This document shows positions 11,815 through 21,903 of a stretch of DNA of 64,000 nt, one piece after another; position 1 is the stretch's first letter; each line of letters starts with the position of its first letter. Source of the stretch: Hericium rajendrae (taxonomy: Eukaryota > Basidiomycota > Agaricomycetes > Russulales > Hericiaceae); contig CM065886.1 of assembly GCA_033439255.1 (NCBI GenBank), forward strand, positions 2,542,001 to 2,606,000, written 5' to 3'. Position numbers and translations under genes: made by a program. The notes under the pieces were generated by a model. That model was not told the origin of the DNA. It saw nothing but the letters and a program-made list of their open reading frames with translations, and did not search any database.

Positions 11815-12437
11815 CTATAGTTCATGCCTCTGTAGTGTCTTTGTAACAAGGTTGCTCGAGTCACGCGTGGCACAGCAGTGAATAAGGTTTTCGGTTACAT
11901 TCTTGAGTACGCTACAGACACGAACACCAACCGTCATGATCAATACTGCATTTAACCCATAAAACCAGAAAGACTTACATCTCGAAGCTACGAAGCGTGT
12001 TGTGCATAGTAATAAACAGGGCATGGTCACGCTGATGTCCGTCGTTCGCATCGGAAGATGACCCGAAATGCTCAATGATTGACCGTATCTGCTCGATGTC
12101 GGTCATGACATCTTGCCATTTCTCCTTGAACATAACAACTTCCTTTGAATGTGCAAATTGTTCAGCTATGATCGTATCAGATGCAAAACGGGCTTACATC
12201 CTTGACCTTCAGGATCTCGAGCATGATACCGGTGATGCCCTTGATGTAAGGTATGTTCGGCACCATCTCTCCCGCTTCCTTAAGCATTCGCAGGATGGAC
12301 TCGAGGTTTGATGCGACATTGCCGCGCGATGCAGCCGGTTTAGCACCGGTGGACGGCCTCTGGGACTCGCCATCGATGCGCTGACCAGAGCGCGAGTGAG
12401 AAATGTCGTTGGCAGCATTGTTATTGTTGTTGGACAT
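11815..12437 (-). CDS. Short protein with MLKL-NTD-like helical N-terminal domain
   Basis: Three exons, 12437-12198, 12142-11979 and 11911-11815, joining in phase to 166 residues. An Asn-rich start (MSNNNNNAAND) precedes helix ILRMLKEAGEMVPNIPYIKGI and GIMLEILKVKD, then EKWQDVMTDIEQIRSIIEHF and a last helix VLKNVTENLIHCC. This is the pattern of the N-terminal four-helix domain that begins many basidiomycete NACHT/STAND-like and kinase-like proteins and is often annotated as MLKL_NTD. Family members usually continue for several hundred residues. Here the stop comes after the helical bundle, 118 bp before the gag remnant, so the gene is either a stand-alone helical-domain protein or was cut by the insertion. 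A membrane-acting cell-death role is only an inference from the animal and HeLo analogy. Confidence 0.6.
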
Positions 12438-13039
12438 GGTTGGGATTCGCTGGTTAAGAGATGAAGATCTGCGGATGGACGGCGTGAGGGCTGAAGGGAA
12501 AAGTGCCAATCAGATGATGGGCGTAGAGAGAGAGGCGATGTGGACTGCGTTAGTGACTGGGGGTGGGAAGAGGACAGGTCACAGCTGCACAGCAGCCTCG
12601 AGGCGGCGCTTGGCTATATGCAGTGCTTGAAATATTTGTTCGAGAATCAGAAGCTGCAACCGTCGGACCCTATCCCTTCGTTCAGTCATGATGGGGCACG
12701 CCTAAGAAGTCAATGGCACGGTAATTGCACACCCTGTGATTCGCATGCTCTGCATCATTACAATACATTTGACAGTCACCTCATCAGTCCGACAGGTAAG
12801 ACTGTAGGCTGCATATTGCTCTAGTTCGTCGCAGGGATGTTCTGCGATGCCGATCGTACCAATAACCCACTTCCATATCCGACGATATCTGAGTCGGGTG
12901 AAGCCGGCGTTGATATCGATATCGTTCTCGGGCATATGCAGCATGTACAGCTCATAACAAGCTCCTCACTATATCGAAGGCTTCGGTCAGTCAGACGGGG
13001 GTGACTTAGATTGCGACAGACCTACCTGCGATCCCGCCT
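12438..13039. other. Spacer between the MLKL-NTD-like gene and its degenerate copy
   Basis: Promoter side of the 12.4 kb gene. Around 12585-12605 a CAGCCTCGAGGCGGCGC stretch recurs at 13457-13475, showing that the upstream flank was duplicated together with the gene. No other gene is supported. Confidence 0.4.
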
Positions 13040-13480
13040 ACATGGATCTCTACAACCACTGTGCTTACTGCTGCTCACCTGCCAGTGTAGGTCACCGTCC
13101 CGGTGGAGCTGGACAATCGGCCCTGGGTCGGACTGCATTGACAGAATTGCTAGGAATGCGCCGAGGTGCGCGTCGCTGGGGTATTCAGAGTCGTCCGCCA
13201 GTCATGCGGCAGTCTCCCCGCCGACTTTCTGAAAGCTAAGGAGCAAGAACGGGCTTACATCCTTAATCATCAGAATCTCGAGCATAATGCCAGCAATGCG
13301 CTTGATATATGGCATGTTCTATGCCATCTCGCCCATTTTGAGCAGTGTACGGTGAGTCGATAGAGGACTTGAAAGGCGGCTGCCTTACTCAATGGCGAGA
13401 TGGGCAGGGAGATGAGAGAGAGAGGAGACCGTCTGACAGTGAGAGCAGAGTGCATGGCAGCCTCGAGGCGGCGCCGAACT
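13040..13480 (-). pseudogene. Degenerate second copy of the MLKL-NTD-like gene
   Basis: Between 13330 and 13250 the minus strand repeats exon 1 of the 12.4 kb gene (PYIKRIAGIMLEILMIKD followed by the same GTAAGCCCG donor), but an in-frame TAG replaces the codon before the conserved Asn (GAG ATG GCA TAG AAC). A second piece, LADDSEYPSDAHLGAF, lies around 13190-13145 and corresponds to the exon 2 helix region. Start and 3' exon cannot be rebuilt. It is a dead tandem duplicate. Confidence 0.6.
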
Positions 13481-13783
13481 GCGCGTCGTACTTCCATCAA
13501 TCGGAATTTGCAAACGACCTGTCCCGACTGCTCCAAAGAAGGACATGGAAATGAGCAGATATCATGGACGGCCTTATAGACTCGGAACAAAAAAGTTATT
13601 CGTGGCAAGCAGGCTATACTGTTAGAGCCTTATAAGTTGTCAGCCGAAGGGAACAAGGCGATAACCTCCTGCCTAAAGATTCGCTTTCTACTGCATAGAT
13701 CCCACTGGCCATTGCTGATTGCCACGGTCATTTATTGCCAGTACAGAGTTCTTCTGACTCTCAAGAATACAAAATCGCTGCGC
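13481..13783. other. Spacer downstream of SDR copy 1
   Basis: 3' flank of the minus-strand SDR gene. I see no gene in it. Confidence 0.4.
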
Positions 13784-14926
13784 TTAATCGAACTGAATAC
13801 CCCCATCAATGGTAGTCGTAGTTCCTATTCCTCGAAGTATCAGCACCCAATCCGCGCGCTATACGGGAAATGGCAAACCATTGATAGACTGGGACTGAGA
13901 AGACGCAATGTACGCGACCCAGTTTGCGACCTGCTCCTTTGGCGTGGACGCTGTGTCGGGGATCTTCATCACCTGTGGAAAGACGGGGTAAGAATTAGGA
14001 GTGCTGGTCTGTGATGGGAAACACACCTTCTTCAGGACACTGTACCCACCCCCAAAAGATGACTGAGCTGCAGAGAAACATCACGACGGTGTTCCTCTGG
14101 AAAGAACGGGACATCTCACATAGACGGGTCTCAACGACGCCGGGCGCGTATGCATTCACGGTGATGCCATGCTCGCCCAGCTCCATCGCTGTTCCGCGGC
14201 GAGCGTGAGTCACTGGGGTTGATCCTTGCGGGATCAAAGCTCACCGCAGCTCTGTGTGATTCCCCTAACACCGAATTTGGATGCAGTGTACGAAATGAGG
14301 TTGGCGCAACCTGAATCCGATATCTCAAGGATTCATTGCCAGACAAGCACAAGCGAACACACCTTTCCGGCCAAGAACGGACGACGCGCCAATGATGCGC
14401 CCGCCATTCCCCTGCTTCACCATCTGCAGTGCAGCATACTTATAGCAGTAGAGCACGCCATCGAGATTCACGGCCAAGACCTTCCCAAAGTCCTCACCGG
14501 TGACTGGACAATACATCTGTCAGGTGGTCGCACTGGCGCGAGTGTGGAACCACTCACTCTTGAAAATGGAGTCCTCGCTTCCGATCCCGGCGTTAGCGAC
14601 CATCTTTGGCGAAACCGTGAGTATTTGCGGAATATCCGTAGGGGCGGGCGGCTCACCACGTCCAATCGACCGAGCTGCCGCACAGCGGCGTCGACCATGT
14701 CTTTGACCTGCTCTTCCTGCGAGATGTCTGCTGTTACGACCGCAGCCTTGACGCCCTTGGCTTCGATGCGCTTGGCGAGTGTCTGCAGCGCGTCTCGGTA
14801 CGAGTGCAGGTCGTTCAGCGCGACGGAGATGCCGTCGTCGGCGAGGCGCAGTGCGATGGCTTCGCCTATGCCTTGCGCTGCGCCTGTGACGAGGGCAACT
14901 TGCGGTTTGTACGACACTTCAGCCAT
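13784..14926 (-). CDS. Short-chain dehydrogenase, acetoin-reductase-like, copy 1
   Basis: Eight exons: 14926-14657, 14603-14558, 14503-14363, 14310-14245, 14188-14120, 14067-14027, 13972-13879, 13824-13784. They give 255 residues, and each exon has the same length and phase as in the two plus-strand copies. Classical SDR motifs are in place: cofactor loop TGAAQGIGEA, NAG (VANAGI), the catalytic Ser region GASSVLGRKG, YTASKFGVRG with Tyr-xxx-Lys, and C-terminal TTTIDGGIQFD. The closest family I recognise is the acetoin/diacetyl reductases (2,3-butanediol dehydrogenases), NAD(P)H-dependent cytosolic enzymes; the true substrate is not shown. It is oriented away from copies 2 and 3. Intact, with no stop or shift. 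Confidence 0.88.
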
Positions 14927-16271
14927 GGAACGTAGTTAGAAGAATGAGGCCGGCAAGGATACGCAGGGAGGACAATCTTGAAGCTGAATAGCAAGTTGGA
15001 ATTGTGTTCAGGCTTATCCTGAGGTATAAAACGGCCAGAAGAACGCACTGAAATTGGACATCCATAACGTCACTCCCGAGGTCAGTTCCCGCTACCCCTG
15101 TGATAGTTCCCGCTACTCCTGTGGTAGTGGGTCTTACTTACACTTGAACGCGTCACCCAGAATTTGGCGGCAGATTTTAGAGATCGCGCAGCAAGTAATC
15201 GTCGCGCGAGCGGCCGAACTTCGATCGCGACGGTACCCAGGCCCTCGTCCGAGCTCGAGGACATCGACAGTCGACAGTCGACGCGATCTTTGACAGTTCT
15301 ACCACCAGTCCGCCTTATTTTCAGTACCATCCTTCGATGTTCCAGAATGCACGGCCTTCTAAACCAAACCAAAATTTGCACGGATGGGACCAGCTGTTCA
15401 TTGCGATGGACGTGGTCTCCGGATCCGATCCGCTCGCGGTTGCTCCTTCGACGACTCGACTTGTTAGGAATCACTCACCATCGTAGCTCCCTTGACAAAA
15501 TACAAGCAGCAGGGGGCCGGGAAGTAAGCAAGTACATGAGTTGAAGTTGACTTCCTATCAGGGTTCAACTTCTACATCATTTGGCGGGAATCTGGCGGGA
15601 AGGAGTTTGCCACTCGGGCCAGCGCGCGCCGCGCAAACAATTCAATCTCTTCCAGCTTTTCCTTCCACTGACGATGCATGCGCACAGCTTGCGCACGTCC
15701 TTCAATGCAGTTCATGCCAGGGCCGACTGATTGTCTCCTGCTCGCAGTCGTCAGGTTTCAGTGTCCCTGTGGTCAAAGGAAGAAATAGGTTAGCGCACAA
15801 GCTTAACTGGGCCAGGACGTTGACCTACTCCACCACATATTCCCTACGAGTCTATGACGACGAAGTCAGGACGAGCAGGTCTACTTCTCGGATCGCAATA
15901 TGCCGTTCTTCTACGATATCAGTCACACTCATCCTATGCTGACCGTACTCGGAAGCTTCGATACAGCAGGCGTCGCTTTCTCTACACTGCGCCTGCAGCA
16001 TACCCCGGAGAGGATCTGTATCAGCACCAGGAACTTGAAGGAAGGAAGGATCTCGACGTCTTCAACAGACTCCTAGTTAACTATGTCGCCTTGCTGACAT
16101 AGACACCATATCAAGTCTTGCTTAAACTTTCTAGCGCGCACTTGCGTTCCGAATATCTACATTCTTCCGCCGTCAATCCCGTTTTAATCCGATGACGGCT
16201 GGGTGCAATTAATGAACAAATTAACACTTGCTCTGAACGACATCCCACCAGCCCCCGCTCGCCCTCGTCCC
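14927..16271. other. Intergenic region between divergent SDR copies
   Basis: 1.3 kb with the promoters of SDR copies 1 and 2. Around 15080-15126 there are two imperfect direct repeats of GTTCCCGCTACYCCTGTG. The stretch 16110-16260 resembles 18345-18500, the matching promoter of copy 3. A 130-codon minus frame at 15082-15474 has no family signal. Confidence 0.45.
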
Positions 16272-18340
16272 ATGGCTGATGTATCATACAAACCGCACGT
16301 CGCACTCGTCACCGGCGCCGCGCAAGGCATAGGCGAGGCCATCGCGCTGCGCCTCGCCGACGATGGCATCTCCGTCGCGCTGAACGACCTGCCCTCGTAC
16401 GGCGACGCGTTGCATGCCCTCGCACAGCGCATCGCAGCCAAGGGCGTCAAGGTCACCGTCGTGCCTGCCGACATCTCGCAGGAGGAGCAGGTCAAGGACA
16501 TAGTCGACGCCACCGTACAGCAGCTCGGCCGGCTGGACGTGGTAAGTCCCTCACATGCACGGATTTAAGACGGATGCTCACGGAGATGGGATATCTAAGA
16601 TGGTCGCTAATGCCGGGATCGCAGCCGCAGACTCCATTCTCAATAGTGAGCACTCCGCGCTCGGGCCCGCGTGCCCGCCTGATGGGATTCTCTAGTCACG
16701 GGCGAGCAGTTCCGGAAGATCCTGGCCGTTAACCTCGACGGCGTGCTCTACTGTTATAAGTATGCGGCGCTGCAGATGGTGAAGCAGGGGAATGGCGGCC
16801 GCATCATTGGTGCCTCATCCGTTCTTGGCCGGAAAGGTGCGTTTACTTGTGTCTATTCAGCGAAGAAACCCGGAGATCACATACCGGATCCAGGCTGCGC
16901 CAACCTCATTTCATATACGGCTTCCAAATTCGCCATCAGAGGGATCACGCAGAGCTGCGGTGAGCTTTGATCTTGCAAGGATTGGCCTCAGAGACTCATG
17001 CTCGCCACGGAACAGCAATGGAGCTTCGCGAGCATGGCATCACTGTGAACGCGTACGCCCCTGGCGTCGTCGAAACCCACATATGTGAGACTGCATTTTC
17101 TCACATGTGGAACTCTGTACTGATGTTCCTCTGCAGCCGAGCCGTCCCCGGGTGCGGGCCCTAGCCTTTTGAAGAACGTACGTCTCCCCTTACAAGCCCC
17201 TGCGTTCCTGCTCCGACTTGCCTTTGCACAGATGATGAAGATCCCCGACACACCGTCGGTTCCTAAGGACCAGGTTGCAAACTGGGTCGCATACATCGCG
17301 TCTTCCCAGTCCCAGTTTATCAATGGTTTGCCATCTTTCGTATAGTGCTGGATCTAGTGCTGATGCTTCGAGGAATAGGAACTACGACTACCATTGATGG
17401 GGGTATCCAGTTCGATTGATCGCAGATTGCTTTATGGTTGTATTTGTTTCGGATATTCGACAGAAATTCTATGGTGACGACTCTGATAATCAGCGACATC
17501 TGATGCGATTTGCGCTGAACGATTCTGCAAATGATCAGGCCGTGAAGACGGCGTAGCGACCTCGGACTGCAGTCGTGGAAGGTAAGACAGAGAACTATCA
17601 CGTTCAGACTCAGCGTTCTACTGGAGTCGATCGTTCGGGGCTTCTGTCGAGTATCTAGGATCAATTAAGTAGGTGTTTTGCCTTGAGAGGATAAATATTT
17701 CCGACCTGAATATGCTTAATTCATCCAGATATCTCGTATCATTGAAGGCCTCTGCCGCTCTGAGTAGTGGGACTGAAGCGAGTACCGATCATCTCGTACA
17801 ATTTAGCCAGTGATGCACCAGTGCAGTCGAACCCCACATCCTAACCCTTGTCGCAGAGCGCTGCAGGGCGAGAACTGAAAAGACGCGTATGGCCATATGG
17901 CGGATTACCGTTTTCAGGTCGCAGATTTTCTATGTACAGGGAAGAATCGAAGACTCAGATTTGGACGTTCAGTGCATAGTCGTAGGTCTACTCGGCGACA
18001 CTCCGGCCCGCGATACGAACCAGGACATCTCGCGACCAGCAAACCTTACAGGACGCGCGACGTGTCCGCAGTGCATAAGCTGTATACTGTGAATTTGTAC
18101 CCCTGTGAGTTTATGTCACTTACGTCTCCCATAGCATATATAAGTGATGCTGGAGCAAAAAGTCGGCCCCGAATCAGATTGCAATACTGGATGGAATGGG
18201 CAGGAGGAACGAAGTGGTCGGTGGAGAATTCAGTCATTGATCGGCCCGCGTGGAAGGAACTCCGATGTCCCGGCCTTTCTTCCTTCCCACCACTTCATGC
18301 AATGCGGGGACTTTCATCTCGACTTCGACTGCGTTTGATG
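16110..18340 (+). repeat. Segmental duplication, unit 1 (SDR copy 2 with flanks)
   Basis: Promoter, all eight exons and introns, and about 0.7 kb of 3' flank of SDR copy 2 are repeated at 18345-20500. Equivalent points lie 2.24-2.29 kb apart: start codons 16272 and 18511, and the flank motif GCAGGGCGAGAACTGAAAAG near 17864 and 20157. Exons are well conserved, while flanks carry small indels and many substitutions, so the duplication is not very recent. Confidence 0.75.
16272..17419 (+). CDS. Short-chain dehydrogenase, acetoin-reductase-like, copy 2
   Basis: Eight exons: 16272-16541, 16600-16645, 16696-16836, 16894-16959, 17016-17084, 17137-17177, 17232-17325, 17379-17419, giving 255 residues. 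TGAAQGIGEA is the Rossmann cofactor motif, VANAGI the NAG motif, GASSVLG holds the catalytic Ser, and YTASKFAIRG has the Tyr-xxx-Lys pair. Segment PGAGPSLLKN then DTPSVPKDQVANWVAYIAS is the substrate-lid region. I start at MADVSYKPHVALVTGA by analogy with the copies, although an in-frame ATG at 16212 would add 20 residues. Predicted role: NAD(P)-dependent reduction of acetoin, diacetyl or a similar small ketone. Substrate not shown. Confidence 0.88.
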
Positions 18341-18510
18341 CTGACATACAGACACCATTCTAAGCCTTGCTTTCTAGCGCGCACTGGCGTTCCGAACATG
18401 CGTCGCGTTCTTCTGCCGTCAATCCCGTTATAAGCCCGCAATGATTGGGCGCAATCAGTCAACACTTTCTTTGAACAGCATCCTCCCACAGGCCTTGCTT
18501 GCCCTCTTCC
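17420..18510. other. Spacer between SDR copies 2 and 3
   Basis: 3' flank of copy 2, repeated downstream of copy 3, and the promoter of copy 3. Short frames here show no conserved motif. Confidence 0.45.
18429..18434 (+). promoter_or_regulatory. Probable TATA box of SDR copy 3
   Basis: TATAAG, 76 bp upstream of the ATG at 18511. The aligned position before copy 2 reads TTTAATCC, so the element is not conserved between copies, which suggests the two promoters may differ in strength. Confidence 0.4.
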
Positions 18511-19681
18511 ATGGCTGAAGTATCATACAAACCGCACGTCGCACTCGTCACCGGCGCCGCGCAAGGCATAGGCGAGGTCATCGCGCTGCGTCTCGCGGAC
18601 GACGGCATTTCCGTCGCGCTGAACGATCTGCCCTCGTACGGCGACGCGCTGCAGGCCCTCGCGCAGCGCATCGAGGCCAAGGGCGTCAAAGCCGCCGTCG
18701 TGCCGGCCGACGTCTCGCAGGAAGAGCAGGTCAAGGACATGGTCGAAGCTGCTGTGCAGCAGCTCGGCCGGCTGGACGTGGTGAGTCGCGTCGCTCATGC
18801 TTGCGGATTTAAGGCAGATGTTCACGGCGATGCGATACCAAAGATGGTCGCTAATGCCGGGGTCGGAGCCGCAGACTCCATTCTCAACAGTGAGCATTCC
18901 GCGCTCGGGCCCGCATGGCCACCTGACATGGCAGGGTTCTTCAGTCACGGGCGAGCAGTTCCGGAAGGTCCTGGCCGTGAACCTCGACGGCGTGCTCTAC
19001 TGCTACAAGTATGCTGCGCTGCAGATGGTGAAGCAGGGCACTGGCGGGCGCATCATTGGCGCGTCGTCCATCCTTGGCCGGAAAGGTGGGTTTGACAATG
19101 TCTGCCTGACGAGCTGATGAGAGATCCCTAAGAACACGCTGCCAGGCTGCGCTAATATCATCTCATATACGGCCTCCAAATTCGCCGTCAGAGGGATCAC
19201 GCAGAGCTGCGGTGAGCTTTGATAGGCTTTGATCTTGCAAGGATTGACCTCAGACTCACGTTCGCTACGAACAGCAATGGAGCTTCGCGAGCATGGTATC
19301 ACCGTGAACGCATACGCCCCTGGCGTTGTCGAGACCCGCATGTGTGATTTTCCATTTTCTTTGCCTTACGGATCTGGGCTCGGTACTGATGCTCCTCTGC
19401 AGCCGAGCCGTCTCCGGGTGCGGGCCCTAGCCATCTGAAAAACGTACGTTTCATCACAGATCAGCGGTCCAGGTCTCACTAGCCTTCTCACAGATGCTGA
19501 AGATGCCCGACGCGCCGTCAGTTCCTAAGGAGCAGGTCGCAAATTGGGTCGCCTATATCGCGTCTACCCAGTCCCAGTATATCAATGGTTTGCTTCTCTC
19601 GTGTAGTGCGTAAATCTGGTGCTGACAATTTGAGGAATAGGAACTACGACGAACATCGACGGGGGCGTCCAGTTTGATTGA
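18511..19681 (+). CDS. Short-chain dehydrogenase, acetoin-reductase-like, copy 3
   Basis: Eight exons: 18511-18780, 18844-18889, 18945-19085, 19146-19211, 19275-19343, 19403-19443, 19494-19587, 19641-19681. Exon lengths (270, 46, 141, 66, 69, 41, 94, 41) match copies 1 and 2 exactly, giving 255 residues. It has the same motifs: TGAAQGIGEV (the Ala after the loop is Val here), VANAGV, GASSILG, YTASKFAVRG and the C-terminal TTNIDGGVQFD. Introns differ more than exons, which indicates purifying selection on the protein. NAD(P)-dependent reductase of the acetoin/diacetyl type by family; substrate unknown. Confidence 0.88.
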
Positions 19682-21412
19682 TCGCAGTCGTTATGGCGGT
19701 TGTATTTGTTTCGGATATTCGACACGAATCTCTACGTGACGTCTTTGAGAATCAGTGACGCTGGTGCGATTTGCGCTGAACGAGTCTACGGATGTTCAAG
19801 ACGTGAAGATAGCCTAGCAATTTCGGAATTTTTTATGCAAATACAATCGTGGAAGGTATGTAAGACTGGAATTTATCATTTTGAGTCAACGTTCTACTGG
19901 CGTCGTTTGTTCGGAGTTTCTGCCGGGTGTCTAGGATCAGTTAGGTAGGCATTTTGCCTTGACAGGATGAGTATTTCCGACCTGATTGTGCTCAATCCAT
20001 CTAGACATCTCGCATCATTGATGATCTCTGTCGCTCTTAAGTTAGCAGTTGGGACTGAAGCGATTACCAATCATCTCGCCAATTTGACATAGCATTTAAC
20101 CGGCGACGCACTGGCGCAGTCGAATTCCACATGCTAATCCGTGTCACAGACTGCTGCAGGGCGAGAACTGAAAAGACGCATATGGATGGCGGACTACTAC
20201 TTTCAGGTCGCAGGCTGTCTATCATACAGAGAAGAACCGAAGACTCGGATTTGGACGTTCAGTGGCTTTCTTCGGGTCGTAGGTCTACGGGCGGGCCAGG
20301 GCGTCGGACACCCTGGCCCGCGGTATGAAACAGGACATCTCACGACCAACGACCCTGATAGCTGCGCGACGTGTTCTCAGTGCATAAGCTGTACGCTGTT
20401 CATTTATATCTCTGTGAGTTTATGTCACTCACTTCTCCCATGGCATATGTGGCTGATGCTGGAGCAAGAATATCCTCTGAGCAAGTACGGGTTACTCCGA
20501 CGAAAATGTCGCTTCCAAGCAGTCGTATCTGTGGCTAGAAGACACCGTGACCAACGCTGATCTCCACAAAATTCTGGTGGACTCAAGCAAATCAAGTCGC
20601 AGACTATTCATCGATAAGACCACGACGCTGCTTCAGCCGCTCACAACCCTTTCGCTGAAGACCATTTTCCGATGAGCGTCGTCGTGTGAGCGGTAGCGCG
20701 TCAAGGACTTCTTCTATCCTCATCATGATCTACCATTTGAGCGCTCACATGGAGATCGAATTAAAACCACTTCGACTCTGTTCGTATGTCCACGAGGATC
20801 AGCGGGCTTACTTCAAACAACTCGTGCGTCCTTGTTTGACAATGCACGCACAAGCCCCGCAAATTTTGTAGTTCAATCATTCATGCCAGATTGGCCAAAG
20901 GACATCTCCGGATGCTAGAAGTTCGGGAATGAAAGATGTGGGTTTCATCTCCTCACATCGACATTGACGCTGTTTTCCGCCGGTGCTAAACTAGTCGTTC
21001 CATAGCTGGAAGAGGGGTCGCCATCGCTGATGCTCCCTTCATGTTGGAGAAGCACGCTGATCGTCGGGAGCGCAGCCTTGCTTCTGTCGCCGCGGAGTCG
21101 ATCTAAAGAGGAATCATTGGTGATCTCTGACGTCGGTGCGCACGACGTTGACCTTTGTAATCTTGATATCAAGGTGAACAGATCAGGTCAAGCTTCGTCA
21201 TCTTCGTGACATTCATTGTCTACAATCCTTGCGAACAGCTCAACTGATTGACAGTTATTTCTCAGGGCTTGTAAAATGATGCGTTGCATAGATTGATTGC
21301 CTTCTGATGGCCTGGGCAACGACAATTATTATACGATGCCAGTACAATATAAGGACTGCCTCTATCGAAATGTGCGTGGTCATCAGATACTTTGAGCCTG
21401 AAGCCTCACTTG
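19682..21412. other. Gene-poor stretch after the SDR array
   Basis: 19682-20500 is the duplicated 3' flank. 20500-21400 holds no frame with a domain, no tRNA and no clear repeat that I can see. Confidence 0.45.
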
Positions 21413-21691
21413 TCAAGATAACTTCAAGCTTTCCCTTGCCAAAACCCTGCTCGACACAAAATTTGCGTCAAACAAGTCGGCGACCAGGCCTTCTGACCAC
21501 ATCACGAACATGTCCGGATCCATGAAACCTTCCTCACGGACGAGCTTCCCAGCCTGATCTACCGATTCGGGATACAGAAGTGCGCCTTTGCGGTTTGCAC
21601 TTGTGTACAAGCTTCTCGTTCCGATGATTTCCGACGGGCGTCTCGGAGCATATGGATCTTTGCCTCCGTCCTCCACGAATCCATGCTGCAT
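21413..21691 (-). CDS. Possible small hypothetical protein
   Basis: An open frame that could start at ATG 21691 and give 92 residues (MQHGFVEDGGKDPYAPRRP, later FMDPDMFVMWSEGLVADLF). No domain is recognised. It lies upstream of and divergent from the DUF6534 gene; the TATA-like element at 21824-21830 could serve either strand. Low confidence: it could be a chance frame or the 3' exon of a longer gene. Confidence 0.25.
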   Translation of the reverse strand: MQHGFVEDGGKDPYAPRRPSEIIGTRSLYTSANRKGALLYPESVDQAGKLVREEGFMDPDMFVMWSEGLVADLFDANFVSSRVLARESLKLS

Positions 21692-21823
21692 CTTGGCGCC
21701 AGGCAGTGCGTGGGATGTCCGAGGCAACTTTGAGGCCCTATCGCCCGATTGAGGGCTTTCGAGCGCGATGACAGATGTCTCCTGGCTTCCTTTGACGCCG
21801 CCCTCGTAAGAATAGCCCCGCAC

Positions 21824-21830
21824 TTATATA
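21824..21830 (+). promoter_or_regulatory. TATA box of the DUF6534 gene
   Basis: TTATATA, 73 bp before the ATG at 21904, flanked by GCACT and AGTGC, a 5-bp inverted repeat around the box. Confidence 0.5.
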
Positions 21831-21903
21831 CCAGTGCGAGTCGTCGTCTGACGAGTCCTCGCTGTCCCAGTGCCGGATACCTCCCCTCGTTACCTTTGTA
21901 AAT

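Larger units (their letters stand above)
18345..20500 (+). repeat. Segmental duplication, unit 2 (SDR copy 3 with flanks)
   Basis: Second unit of the roughly 2.24 kb direct duplication described at 16110-18340. It abuts unit 1 almost directly, so the two form a tandem array. Confidence 0.75.

Noticed and set aside
15082-15474. 130-codon minus frame between SDR copies 1 and 2
   Set aside because: Partly encoded by the short direct repeats near 15.1 kb; basic composition and no family signal.
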